This document shows, one piece after another, positions 45,791 through 56,154 of a stretch of 64,000 bases of DNA. The translations under genes and the position numbers were made by a program. Source of the DNA: JAICUF01 sp038250675 (GTDB taxonomy: Bacteria; Gemmatimonadota; Gemmatimonadetes; Gemmatimonadales; GWC2-71-9); contig JBBSCB010000014.1 in NCBI GenBank assembly GCA_038250675.1, positions 1 to 64,000 of the forward strand. Direction: 5' to 3'. Below the pieces are notes generated by a model. The model was not told the DNA's origin and searched no databases. It worked only from the letters and a program-made list of their open reading frames with translations. Every line of letters starts with the position of its first letter. The first letter of the stretch is position 1.

Positions 45791-46053
45791 ACGGCGGCTC
45801 CGACCGGCAGCGTGCTGAGGAACCGGTCCACCTGCTGGTCAAACAGCAGGGTGGAGGCCCGGATCCGCACCCCATGCTCCGCCGGAAGCACCGCAAGGGC
45901 GATCTCCTCCCCGCCCTGTCCGCGCAGCACCAGATAGGCGGGACCTTCCTTCTCGGGGAAGGCCGCGTACTGCGGCACCCGCTCGGCAAAGAATCGCTTG
46001 GCGCGGGCGATCACCTCATCGCCAGAGAGCGTCGTTGTCGTTTCAAAGACCAT
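45787..46053 (-). CDS. Small protein of unknown function
   Basis: An 88-residue soluble protein starting MVFETTTTLSGDEVIARAKR, with a helix-strand pattern and no signal. It overlaps the ubiquitin-like gene by four bases and is the first of the three small genes. The partnership suggests a shared role, but the family is not recognised. Confidence 0.65.
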   Translation of the reverse strand: MVFETTTTLSGDEVIARAKRFFAERVPQYAAFPEKEGPAYLVLRGQGGEEIALAVLPAEHGVRIRASTLLFDQQVDRFLSTLPVGAAV

Positions 46054-46287
46054 TCAGGTCCCCGTTCCTCGTTGGAGCGGAACTGCGGCACGGATGCCAG
46101 AATATAGGCGGGGCCCGCCGGGCCTTCCAGCGGGCAGACGTCGGACTCGCAAGCATGCTCGCTGCGGCGGAACACGAAGTGCACCGGTCACTGCGGCTGG
46201 TCGCGATCCACCGCCGTTGGTCGGGTAGATCCCCACATTGCGCGTGCGGGGCTATGTTGCAGGATCCGCGCACCGAATTAGAAGATC

Positions 46288-46301
46288 GACCGGCGCCGGT
46301 C
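46288..46301. promoter_or_regulatory. Palindrome upstream of the propeller kinase gene
   Basis: Perfect 14-base palindrome GACCGGCGCCGGTC, ending 28 bases before the chosen start. It could be an operator, though GC-rich palindromes also arise by chance here. Confidence 0.3.
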
Positions 46302-46329
46302 AATGGTGAAACCCCGTGGAAGGAGGGTC

Positions 46330-48987
46330 GTGAGCGATCTCTTCGAGCGGCTCCAGACCGGGCTGTCCGAAAGGTACCGCCTCGAGCGCGAGCTCGGACA
46401 GGGCGGCATGGCGCTGGTCTACCTCGCCACCGATCTGAAACACGACCGCCAGGTCGCGGTCAAGCTGCTCCGGCCGGAACTCTCGGCCGCATTGGGCACT
46501 GATCGTTTCCTGCGTGAGATTCAGGTCACCTCCCGGCTGCAGCACCCGCACATCCTCCCGCTCTACGACTCCGGCGCGACCGACGGTCTGCTCTATTACG
46601 TCATGCCGCTCGTCCAGGGCGAATCCCTCCGGGAGCGCCTCACGCGTGAGGGCCAGCTTCCCGTGGGCGAAACGATCGCAACGATGGGTGCGGTGGCGGG
46701 CGCGCTCGACTACGCCCACCGGCACGGAGTCCTCCACCGCGACATCAAGCCGGAAAATATCCTGCTCCATGACGGGCAGCCGATGCTGGCCGACTTCGGC
46801 ATCGCCCTCGCGGTGACCGCGGCCGGCGGCAGCCGGATGACCGAGACCGGTCTGTCGATCGGGACGCCGAGTTACATGAGCCCGGAGCAGGCGGCCGGGG
46901 AGCGGCAGCTCGACGCCCGGAGCGACATCTTCGCGCTCGGATGCGTCGCCTATGAGATGCTGGCCGGCCAGCCGCCGTTCACCGGGCTCAACGCGCAAGC
47001 CGTAGTCGCGGCGGTGCTCACCAGCGACGCGCGCCCGCTCGTCGAGCGGCGCCGTGCCGTTCCCGCCGACACGGCGGCGGCGATCCATCGCGCGATCGAG
47101 CGGCTGCCGGCCGACCGGTTCGCGACAGCGGCCGACTTCGCCGGCGCGCTAGCCGGCGGCCCGGCGGTGACAGCTCGTCCCCGGAAGGCGGCCGCTCGAC
47201 GGCCCTTTGGTCTCGTGGGCGGCGTGGCGGCCGGGCTGCTCGCCGGGGTCGCCATCGGCCTGATTGCCAGCGCGATGCGGGCGCGCCACGTGCCCGCTGA
47301 CGCCACTCCGACCCGGCACTGGAACATCGTGCTGCCCGCCGGCGCGCCGGTCGCGCTCGCGGGCCAGAGCGGAGCCTCGGGATGGCAGACGGCCATCGCC
47401 CTGTCGCCTGCGGGAGACCGTCTCGCATATATCGCCCGCCGCGGCGACGGTACCGAACTCGCCGTCCGGCCGCTCGATGCCGATTCCGCCGTCATCCTTC
47501 CGGGTACCGAAGGTGCGTACCATCCATTCTTTTCGCCTGATGGCGCGTGGATCGCCTTTTTTCAGGGGAACCTGCTGCGAAAAATCGGGGTGGGAGGTGG
47601 CAGTCCCGTCACCCTGGCCCAGGTGGACCGCATCACCGGCGCCACCTGGTCGGGCGATCGCATCTTCGTCCTGGAGCGCGAGGGTTTCGACCTGCGCCGA
47701 ATTTCCTCGTCGGGAGCGACTGGCGATTCCACGCTGCATCTCCGCACCCAGTTCGGTACGCCGGACGTGTTGCCGGGCGGTGCGTGGGCGGTCGGGGCGC
47801 TGGGGTCGGGCCAACTCGCGATGCTTTCGCTCGCCGACGGCACCGAGCTCGCCATCACCCGCCGCGGTGTGGTGGCGCCCGACTCCGTCCGCCAGGCGGA
47901 TCTGCTGTTCGCGGCCAGTCCCCGCTGGCTGGCCTCCGGGCATCTGGTATACGGCGCAGGCGACGGCGTCCTCTACGCCATACCGTTCGACGTCACCAAC
48001 AGGAAGGTACTGGGCGAAACCGTGCCGGTGATCAGCGGCGTCCGGATGGAGGCGGGGTTCGGCTATGGAGAATTCGCGGTCTCGGGCGATGGCACCCTGG
48101 CCTACATCCCGGGCGGGAATCAGTTGTATGTCAACATCGCGATGGTGGCGCCGGACGGCAGGATGGACACACTCCCCATTCCGCGGGGGCCGTACACCCA
48201 GCCGCGCATTTCGCCGGACGGCACCCGGCTCGCCGTCCAGGAGCGGAACCCGATCGGTGGCTGGCAGGTGCTGCTGATCAATCTCCTCACCGGCGTCCGG
48301 CAGCAGATCGTCGTCGAGGGCAACTATCGGGCGTATCCGGCCACATGGGTGCCTCCGGGCAACGAGATTCTGATCGGGATCTTCGATCCGGTGCTGTTTC
48401 TCAACTACGGCGCGCGCATCCAGTCGCTCGCGACCGGCAAGTGGGAGGACATTCACCTCTGGGGCGCATCCTACATGAGCCTGGCGCCCGATGGAAAAAC
48501 CTTCGTGTTCTCCGACTGGCGCACCGGCGATCTCTACATTCGCTCGCTCAAGGGCGACACCACCCGCACATCGATTCCCGCACGCGGATTCGCCGCGAGC
48601 TTTTCACCGGACGGAAAGTGGCTCTCCTGGGGCGCCGTGGATGGCTCGGTGCAGGTATCGGCGGTGCCGGCAACGGGCTCGATCCAGACCGTCGCCGAAC
48701 GCGGGCAGCAGCCAATGTGGACTCCGAAGGGCGATGCGCTCATTTACCGCCAGGGCTCGGCCTACTACCGGATCCCGATCTCGACCGCCGGTGGATTCCA
48801 TGCCGGTCGGCCGACGTTGCTGGTGCAGGGGTCGTTCCTGTCGACCTTTGCCTGGAACCACGCGATGAGCCCGGATGGCCGCGTGCTGGTCCTGCCGAAT
48901 GCCCCGGAACAGGAGGCGCCGGCACTGGGAGTCATCACGGCATTTCCGTCGATGGTGAATCGAGTGGCACATCCGGGCATGCAATGA
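46330..48987 (+). CDS. Ser/Thr protein kinase with TolB-like beta-propeller
   Basis: An 885-residue membrane kinase. The kinase domain (about 15-275) has LGQGGMALVYLATD, the Lys in VAVKLL, HRDIKPENILL and DFGIALA. One membrane helix (about 290-315) leads to an extracytoplasmic propeller with repeated WD40/TolB-like blades such as FFSPDGAWIAFFQG, RISPDGTRLAVQ and SFSPDGKWLSWG. The GTG at 46330 was chosen because AGGAGG is just upstream (3-base gap) and kinases of this group usually begin (M)SDLFERL; an in-frame ATG at 46303 lacks a ribosome site. The propeller may sense an envelope ligand. Confidence 0.92.
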   Translation: MSDLFERLQTGLSERYRLERELGQGGMALVYLATDLKHDRQVAVKLLRPELSAALGTDRFLREIQVTSRLQHPHILPLYDSGATDGLLYYVMPLVQGESLRERLTREGQLPVGETIATMGAVAGALDYAHRHGVLHRDIKPENILLHDGQPMLADFGIALAVTAAGGSRMTETGLSIGTPSYMSPEQAAGERQLDARSDIFALGCVAYEMLAGQPPFTGLNAQAVVAAVLTSDARPLVERRRAVPADTAAAIHRAIERLPADRFATAADFAGALAGGPAVTARPRKAAARRPFGLVGGVAAGLLAGVAIGLIASAMRARHVPADATPTRHWNIVLPAGAPVALAGQSGASGWQTAIALSPAGDRLAYIARRGDGTELAVRPLDADSAVILPGTEGAYHPFFSPDGAWIAFFQGNLLRKIGVGGGSPVTLAQVDRITGATWSGDRIFVLEREGFDLRRISSSGATGDSTLHLRTQFGTPDVLPGGAWAVGALGSGQLAMLSLADGTELAITRRGVVAPDSVRQADLLFAASPRWLASGHLVYGAGDGVLYAIPFDVTNRKVLGETVPVISGVRMEAGFGYGEFAVSGDGTLAYIPGGNQLYVNIAMVAPDGRMDTLPIPRGPYTQPRISPDGTRLAVQERNPIGGWQVLLINLLTGVRQQIVVEGNYRAYPATWVPPGNEILIGIFDPVLFLNYGARIQSLATGKWEDIHLWGASYMSLAPDGKTFVFSDWRTGDLYIRSLKGDTTRTSIPARGFAASFSPDGKWLSWGAVDGSVQVSAVPATGSIQTVAERGQQPMWTPKGDALIYRQGSAYYRIPISTAGGFHAGRPTLLVQGSFLSTFAWNHAMSPDGRVLVLPNAPEQEAPALGVITAFPSMVNRVAHPGMQ

Positions 48988-49044
48988 CGCGACGCGGCCA
49001 GTTCGCCGCATCGCCATCGCCGGTCCGACGACGCTGCCGGCGCG

Positions 49045-50379
49045 CTAGACGGCGACCCGCTCCCGCACGTACGTGGCGAGTTGCCCGGTGGCCACCCGAT
49101 CCTGCCGCATCGTGTCGCGATGCCGGACGGTCACCGCGTCGTCGGTGAACGTCTCACCGTCCACCGTGACACAGAACGGCGTACCCGCCTCATCCATCCG
49201 CCGATAGCGTCGGCCGATCGCGCCGCTGTCGTCGTAGAAGCAGGTGAATTCCCGCCGCAGGTCGTTGTAGAGCCCGGTGGCCCGCTCCGGCATGCCGTCC
49301 TTCTTCACCAGCGGCAGCACCGCCACCTTGATCGGCGCCAGCGCCGGATGGAGACCGAGCACGACACGGGTCTCGCCCTCGACGGTTTCCTCCCGATACG
49401 CATCCGCCAGGACGGTAAGACTCACCCGGTCAGCGCCGGCTGAGGTCTCGATCACGTTGGGCAGATACCGCTCGTTGGCCGCCTGATCGAAATATTCCAG
49501 CTTCTTGCCGGAGAACTCCTGGTGGCGGCCCAGGTCGAAATCGCCGCGGTTGTGGATCCCCTCGATCTCATTCCATCCGAAGGGAAATTCGTACTCGATG
49601 TCGTAGGCGGCGCGAGCGTAATGGGCCAGCTCGTTTCCTGCATGCTGGTGCCAGCGCAGCCGGGCGGGCGCCAGTCCGAGGTCGTGATGCCACTGCATCC
49701 GGATGTCGCGCCACCGCTCGAACCACTCGGTGTCGGTCCCCGGCTTGACGAAGAACTGCATCTCCATCTGCTCGAACTCGCGGGTGCGGAAGATGAAGTT
49801 GCCCGGCGTGATCTCGTTGCGGAACGCCTTCCCGATCTGGGCGATGCCGAACGGGACCCGCTGGCGCGACGCCTGGAGCACGTTCAGGTAGTTGACGTAG
49901 ATCCCCTGCGCCGTCTCCGGTCGGAGGTACACCACCGAGGCCGATTCCTCGACCGGCCCCATGAACGTCTTGAACATGAGGTTGAACATCCGCGGCTCGG
50001 TGAGCGAGCCGCGGGTGCCGCAGACCGGGCACTGGGCATCCGGCTGGCCGGGCGTGCCCTTGATCCGCGGGTCATCGGCGCGGAAGCGATTTTTGCACTG
50101 CCGGCAGTCGATCAGCGGGTCGGTGAATCCCGCCACGTGACCGGACGCTTCCCAGACCCGCGGGTGCATGAGGATCGCGGCATCGAGGCCTTCGATGTCG
50201 TCGCGCGCGTGGACCATGGCCCGCCACCACCGCTCCTTCACATTGCGCTTGAGCTCGACCCCGAGCGGGCCGTAATCCCAGACGGAGCCGAGGCCGCCGT
50301 AGATCTCGGACGACTGAAAAATGAAGCCGCGGCGCTTGCAGAGCGACACGAGCTTGTCCATCAGGGTGGTGTCGGCCAT
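49045..50379 (-). CDS. glyQS: Glycyl-tRNA synthetase, homodimeric class
   Basis: A 444-residue class II synthetase of the alpha2 type. It starts with MDKLVSLCKRRGFIFQSSEI, has the zinc cysteines (CRQCKNRF and CPVCGTRG), motif 2 FRTREFEQMEMQFFV and a C-terminal anticodon-binding domain. The full length fits bacterial and archaeal-like alpha2 enzymes. The leader region upstream (50380-50560) holds competing hairpins. Confidence 0.96.
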   Translation of the reverse strand: MADTTLMDKLVSLCKRRGFIFQSSEIYGGLGSVWDYGPLGVELKRNVKERWWRAMVHARDDIEGLDAAILMHPRVWEASGHVAGFTDPLIDCRQCKNRFRADDPRIKGTPGQPDAQCPVCGTRGSLTEPRMFNLMFKTFMGPVEESASVVYLRPETAQGIYVNYLNVLQASRQRVPFGIAQIGKAFRNEITPGNFIFRTREFEQMEMQFFVKPGTDTEWFERWRDIRMQWHHDLGLAPARLRWHQHAGNELAHYARAAYDIEYEFPFGWNEIEGIHNRGDFDLGRHQEFSGKKLEYFDQAANERYLPNVIETSAGADRVSLTVLADAYREETVEGETRVVLGLHPALAPIKVAVLPLVKKDGMPERATGLYNDLRREFTCFYDDSGAIGRRYRRMDEAGTPFCVTVDGETFTDDAVTVRHRDTMRQDRVATGQLATYVRERVAV

Positions 50380-50410
50380 CGGTCCGGAGTCGGTGAAATG
50401 ATTGGGGGAA

Positions 50411-50530
50411 CGAGAGTTGCCGCAAGATACCGGGGGGTTCGGTGCCCAGCAACCGGAGCCGCGCGTGCAACTCCCGGCCTGCAAATACCGGCAAGTTGCG
50501 GGGGATGGCGCGGCGTGCAACTCCTTGACA
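50411..50530. promoter_or_regulatory. Competing hairpins in the glyQS/pilin intergenic region
   Basis: GCAACT (50467-50472) plus CCGG pairs with CCGG plus AGTTGC (50494-50499), giving a 10-bp stem with a 10-base loop. The same AGTTGC can instead pair with a second GCAACT at 50517-50522. The 12-base direct repeat GCGTGCAACTCC occurs at 50463 and 50513. The choice of pairs looks like a possible attenuator for one of the divergent genes. No T-box sequence was seen. Confidence 0.35.
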
Positions 50531-50640
50531 GCCCTGTAACCGGGCCCTCCTCCGCCACTTAGGGATCTGCCTCAAGTGGGCGCGGGAATTGCCAACCCGG
50601 GGTGCCGTACGAGCTTCCCCGCCCGACATGTGGAGGATGG

Positions 50641-51222
50641 ATGAGTGACGCGCGCATCGTGAGCCGGCGGCGTGCCGGGTTCACGCTGATCGAGATGATG
50701 ATCGTGATCGTGATGCTGGGGATGATGGCGTCGTTTGCCATCAGCCGCATCAACTACACCAAGATCAAGGTCAACTCGGAAGCCCGCAACGTCGGGTCCA
50801 CCATCACCTACGCGCAGCGACTGGCAATCAGTCTCCAGTCGGATGTGCGAGTGGGCGTGGATGTGCCGAATCGGCAGCTCGTCATTCTCGAGGATGCCAA
50901 CAACAACGGCGTCATGGACGTGGGCGAGCGGGTCCGCCGCATCACGCTGGAATCGGGTGTCACCTTTGCGCGCGGCACGGCAGCGGCGTTCCCCGGCCTG
51001 GGCGGCGGCACGGTGTCATTCACGCGGACGCTGGCGGGTCTGCCCGCCATGATCTTCCACCGCGATGGCAGCTCGGCCGAATACGGCGGGCTATACCTCA
51101 CGTCCACGCAGGCGGTTGCGGCCGGCATTGCGACCGACACGCGGGCCATCGACGTCACGCGCGCGACCAGCCGGGTCACGCGATATACCTATCAATCCGG
51201 CGCCTGGGTTCGGGAGAACTGA
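50641..51222 (+). CDS. Type IV pilus minor pilin, GspH/FimT-like
   Basis: A 193-residue pilin-like protein. The prepilin site is RAGFTLIEMMIVIVMLGMM with the conserved Glu at position +5 of the mature protein, followed by a long membrane helix and a beta-rich head. GGAGG lies just before the ATG. It is the first of four pilin-like genes. GspH/FimT proteins help prime pilus or pseudopilus assembly. Confidence 0.9.
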   Translation: MSDARIVSRRRAGFTLIEMMIVIVMLGMMASFAISRINYTKIKVNSEARNVGSTITYAQRLAISLQSDVRVGVDVPNRQLVILEDANNNGVMDVGERVRRITLESGVTFARGTAAAFPGLGGGTVSFTRTLAGLPAMIFHRDGSSAEYGGLYLTSTQAVAAGIATDTRAIDVTRATSRVTRYTYQSGAWVREN

Positions 51223-51224
51223 CG

Positions 51225-51620
51225 ATGACTGACCGCCGCGGGTTCACGCTCGTCGAGACGATGGTGGCGCTGGTCATCCTGACCATCGTCGTCGTCGGCC
51301 TGGCGCGCTTCATGGGCACCTTCCTGCATGCGGAATCGACGTCCGGGACCCGCCTCGTGGCGACCAGCGTCGCCGCCGAGCGGCTCGAGATGGTCCGCGC
51401 CGATCCGCGTTACTCGACGCTCGGCGCCCTGTACGGCGTCGGCGTTGCTGCCGATACCACCGGCTTCCCCGGATATCCCATGATGCGCCGCCGCACGACG
51501 ATCGTCCGCGATCAGACCGGCGCACCGGCGCGTGACTTCACCACCGTCACCGTCCGCGTCACCCACCCGTCCATGCCCAAGGACACGGTGAGCCTCACGG
51601 CCACCGTGGCGCGCCCATGA
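51225..51620 (+). CDS. pilV: Type IV pilus minor pilin, PilV-like
   Basis: A 131-residue pilin-like protein with the prepilin motif RRGFTLVETMVALVILTIV near the start. It follows the first minor pilin by 2 bases and overlaps pilW. The size and position match PilV/GspI proteins. Confidence 0.87.
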   Translation: MTDRRGFTLVETMVALVILTIVVVGLARFMGTFLHAESTSGTRLVATSVAAERLEMVRADPRYSTLGALYGVGVAADTTGFPGYPMMRRRTTIVRDQTGAPARDFTTVTVRVTHPSMPKDTVSLTATVARP

Positions 51621-52780
51621 CCGCCATGCCGAAGGTTCGCCGGGCCGGCGGGTTCACGCTGCCCGAAGTGCTCGTGACGCTCGTGATCCTGTCGTTCATC
51701 ATGGCGGCGGCGGTCGGAGTCTTCCGCTCCCAGAACCAGGCGTTCATCAAGGGCAGCCAGCGGATGGACGCCCTGCAGAACGAGCGCTATGCGGTGGGCA
51801 CCGTGGAGCGCGTGTTGCGCACCCTCGGAACCGGCGTGTCCGGCGCCCAGCCGATGCTGATCTACGGCGGCAACGACGTCGTCGCCTTCAACACCGACTA
51901 CGCCGAGAACGACACCACGGCGAGCCGGTGGGCGGTGAGCTTCAACCCGGACGCCGATTCCAGCACCACCCTGGCCTGGGACGTGGCGACGGCCATGCCG
52001 CTGCCCAACACCGGCCTGAACTATCCATCCCAGACCTACCGGATGCCCAATGGCGCCGTCAGCCCGGCGGAGACCGAGATCTTCTTCTTCCAGCCGGATG
52101 CGACGACGGCCCGGAACGACGACTTCGAGCTGATGCAGCAGGTCAACGCGGACCCGCCGGAGCTGGTGGCCCGGAATATCCTGGCGTACCCCGGCCGGCC
52201 GTTCCTCGAATACTTCCTGCGGCGGATCCCGGCGACGCTGACGATTGCGACCGGCGCGCTGGTTCCCCTGATCCACGGGGATCTGCTCACTGCGCCCACC
52301 GCCACCGACTCGGCCGACGCGGTGCGGCCGGACAGTGTGGCGTCGGTCCGGATCAACATCCGGATCACCAACGGCCTCACCGGCGCCGACGAGCGGATCC
52401 AGGACGTGTCCGCCATGGTACCGGTGCCCAACAACGGACTTCCCCAGCCGACGGTCTGCGGCCGGGCGCCGCTGACCCCCGCCACTCTGGTGGCCGTGCC
52501 CGGCGCCATCGGCTCCGGCCGAGTCGACCTGGTCTGGACCCCCTCGCCCGACCAGGGCGCGGGTGAGAACGACGTTCGCCAGTACATCATCTATCAGCGT
52601 GACGACACCGCCACCGTCTGGCGCGACCCGCTGATGAACTTCCGTGCCGATGCCTCGCCGTGGTACAGCGTGACGATCGGCGGCCTCACGCCCGGCAACG
52701 GGTATGTCTTCGGCATCTCGGCCCAGGACTGCACGCCAGCGTCTTCCAGTATCCTCTCACGATCGGTGACGGCGCCATGA
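51617..52780 (+). CDS. pilW: Type IV pilus minor pilin, PilW-like, with extra C-terminal domain
   Basis: A 387-residue pilin-like protein with the motif AGGFTLPEVLVTLVILSF. The core is PilW/GspJ-like. The last 100 residues (from about VCGRAPLTPATLVAV) look like a fibronectin type III or similar beta-sandwich (VDLVWTPSPDQGAGENDV, then YSVTIGGLTPGNGYVFGIS). That domain may bind a surface or sugar, an inference. It overlaps pilV and pilX by four bases. Confidence 0.87.
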   Translation: MTAMPKVRRAGGFTLPEVLVTLVILSFIMAAAVGVFRSQNQAFIKGSQRMDALQNERYAVGTVERVLRTLGTGVSGAQPMLIYGGNDVVAFNTDYAENDTTASRWAVSFNPDADSSTTLAWDVATAMPLPNTGLNYPSQTYRMPNGAVSPAETEIFFFQPDATTARNDDFELMQQVNADPPELVARNILAYPGRPFLEYFLRRIPATLTIATGALVPLIHGDLLTAPTATDSADAVRPDSVASVRINIRITNGLTGADERIQDVSAMVPVPNNGLPQPTVCGRAPLTPATLVAVPGAIGSGRVDLVWTPSPDQGAGENDVRQYIIYQRDDTATVWRDPLMNFRADASPWYSVTIGGLTPGNGYVFGISAQDCTPASSSILSRSVTAP

Positions 52781-54696
52781 ATCTCATCCGCAACGAGCGC
52801 GGCATCGCGCTCATCTTCACCCTGATCCTGGCGTTCGCCGTGGCGGCACTCGCGGTCGGCGCCATCATGATCGGCAGCAACGCGTCGCTCGTGAGCAAGT
52901 TCCACGCGACCGAGGCCGGCCTCCAGGCGGCCGCGGACGGTGGGCTCGAGCTGGGACGCGACTCGCTCAACCGGGCGCCGGCGCTGCTGCCGGATACCGG
53001 CTTCGTGACGCTGTTTGCCAACCAAACGGTGCGCGATGCCTCGGGCGCCGTGATCCCGGGCTACACGCGGTCGGTCTACGTGGGCCGGAGCGGTGGACGC
53101 GCCGGCGGCGTGGGCAGCGCGGGCCAGTACGGCAACAACCTGGCGAGCGCCATCTCGGTCATCCGGAACGTCCGCGGCGCGGTGGCCGCGCGGCGCCTGC
53201 TGATGACGCAGGATTCATGGTCCAAGTTTGCCATCGCGGTCAACGACTGGACCAACGGCGGCATCGCCTACGGCTGCGACGAGCAGGTCCAGGGTCCGTT
53301 TCACAGCAACAACCGCCTGGTGCTTCAGGGCGGCTGCTCCAGCCCCAGGACGCTCTTCACCGGCCCGGTGTCGGTGGTGACGTCGGTGACCAACCAGGGC
53401 TCGGGCAACTGGACGGCGGGTCTGACCACCGGCGCGCCTCCGATCACGTGGGTCACCCCGGCTGACCTGGTTCGGCTGCGCACGTTTGCGCAGGACGGTG
53501 ACGCGGTCAACGGCGACTACGACATTACCGCCGACCCGAACCTGACAAGCAAGACGCCCAACACGCGCCTCGATTTCGTCACGGTGGACGTGAACAACAA
53601 CGGGACGATCGAATGGGACGAAGGGTTCATCCGCGTCTTCAAGGCGATGGACAACGCGGACACCAGTCTGGCATACGTAACGGCCAAGCAGTGGCCGCGC
53701 CGCCCCGACGGTTCGTTCGCCTCGCGCAACGACCAGGACGTCAACCAGGTTTCGCGCAACTGCGGCGCCGTGTCCGGCGGGGTGTTCCTGACCGCGGACT
53801 CGGTGTGGCAGGCCACGCCCAACGTCGGCAACAACCAGCGCACCGCGGTGCGCGCGCTCTACACCAGCGGGTCGCGCCGGTGCTACCTGGGCGGCGACCC
53901 GCACCTGTTCACCGCACGCAACCCGGTCGTCGGCGACACGCTGACGCCCGACTCGCTGACCACCGCGCCGAGCACTAACGGCCGCTGGATCAAGAAGCGG
54001 CTGCCGCCGGCGGCGGACATGACGACCCAGCGGCCCGGTGATGCGGTCTATCTCATCCCGCTCGGGCGGAACGCGAACTTCAAGGGCATCATCTACGTCA
54101 ACGGCAGCGTCGCGGTGAGCGGCCGGCTCCGCGGGCGAGTGACCGTGGCGGCCACCGGCAACATCATGCTGGCCGACGACCTGCTCTACCAGACGGCCCC
54201 GGGCACCAATTGCACGGAGACCGGCGACATCATGGGAACGTTCTCGCAGCAGTCGGTGCTGATCGAGGACAACAACGTGCAGACCCCGTTCAAGGTCGCC
54301 AACTCGGTGACCGGTCTGTTCGACGACACGCCGGATGCCGAGAACTTCAACATGTTCATCCTGACGCTGCAGGACTGGGCCGGTGAGAACCCGGGCTGGC
54401 CGGCGTCGGTATCGCCCAACGAAGGCAGTCTCCCGGGCGAGGCCTGCGGCGGCGCCCCGCGCGGCTGCGTCCGCGTCACGGGCGGCATCACGGAAGCGTT
54501 CGTTCGCCAGGTGACGTACAGCGGCACGGCCGGCTGGGCGGAGCGCCACACCTACGATATCTGCGGCGCCACTTCGCCACCGCCGTACTGGCCCACAACG
54601 GGCCGGTACTCCAAGAACCGGTACTACGAGCTGGATCCGGTCTGGATCAACCAGATCTCCATCGGCTCGCTGTTCGCGACGCTCCAGAGCCAGTAA
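52777..54696 (+). CDS. pilX: Large PilX-like pilin-related protein
   Basis: A 639-residue protein beginning MNLIRNERGIALIFTLILAF, the hydrophobic start of PilX/GspK-type proteins, though without the +5 Glu of typical pilins (GIALI). The remainder is a long extracellular region with many Asn/Gly/Thr residues and cysteine pairs. Ordinary PilX proteins are about 170-200 residues, so this one has a very large head domain, possibly an adhesin. It overlaps pilW by ATGA. Confidence 0.8.
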   Translation: MNLIRNERGIALIFTLILAFAVAALAVGAIMIGSNASLVSKFHATEAGLQAAADGGLELGRDSLNRAPALLPDTGFVTLFANQTVRDASGAVIPGYTRSVYVGRSGGRAGGVGSAGQYGNNLASAISVIRNVRGAVAARRLLMTQDSWSKFAIAVNDWTNGGIAYGCDEQVQGPFHSNNRLVLQGGCSSPRTLFTGPVSVVTSVTNQGSGNWTAGLTTGAPPITWVTPADLVRLRTFAQDGDAVNGDYDITADPNLTSKTPNTRLDFVTVDVNNNGTIEWDEGFIRVFKAMDNADTSLAYVTAKQWPRRPDGSFASRNDQDVNQVSRNCGAVSGGVFLTADSVWQATPNVGNNQRTAVRALYTSGSRRCYLGGDPHLFTARNPVVGDTLTPDSLTTAPSTNGRWIKKRLPPAADMTTQRPGDAVYLIPLGRNANFKGIIYVNGSVAVSGRLRGRVTVAATGNIMLADDLLYQTAPGTNCTETGDIMGTFSQQSVLIEDNNVQTPFKVANSVTGLFDDTPDAENFNMFILTLQDWAGENPGWPASVSPNEGSLPGEACGGAPRGCVRVTGGITEAFVRQVTYSGTAGWAERHTYDICGATSPPPYWPTTGRYSKNRYYELDPVWINQISIGSLFATLQSQ

Positions 54697-54720
54697 CCGG
54701 CGTCGCACCGCACACGATAT

Positions 54721-54753
54721 GAGCCCCTCCGCGCACCGTGCGCGGAGGGGCTC
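54721..54753. terminator. Strong hairpin terminator between pilX and purA
   Basis: Fifteen-bp stem GAGCCCCTCCGCGCA with its complement around a 3-base loop, between convergent genes. No T-run follows. Confidence 0.6.
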
Positions 54754-54778
54754 GTGTGTCGTCTGCGCTGTGCCCGGT

Positions 54779-56059
<1,281 letters not shown>

Positions 56060-56092
56060 GGTTGCTCCTCCGGACAACAACATCCAGACAAC

Positions 56093-56113
56093 AAAAAAGC
56101 CCCCGGCGGGGCT
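56093..56113 (-). terminator. Intrinsic terminator of the M28 peptidase gene
   Basis: On the minus strand AGCCCC-GCCG-GGGGCT is followed by TTTTTT, a textbook Rho-independent terminator. It ends the trpS-adenosine deaminase-PilT-M28 unit before purA. Confidence 0.85.
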
Positions 56114-56154
56114 CATGCATCCTCGGGCAAACCTAGCCGTCCCCCCGGCAAACG

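Noticed and set aside
50380..50600. A T-box leader for glyQS
   Set aside because: The conserved TGGNACCGCG sequence and a specifier-loop arrangement are absent on the minus strand.
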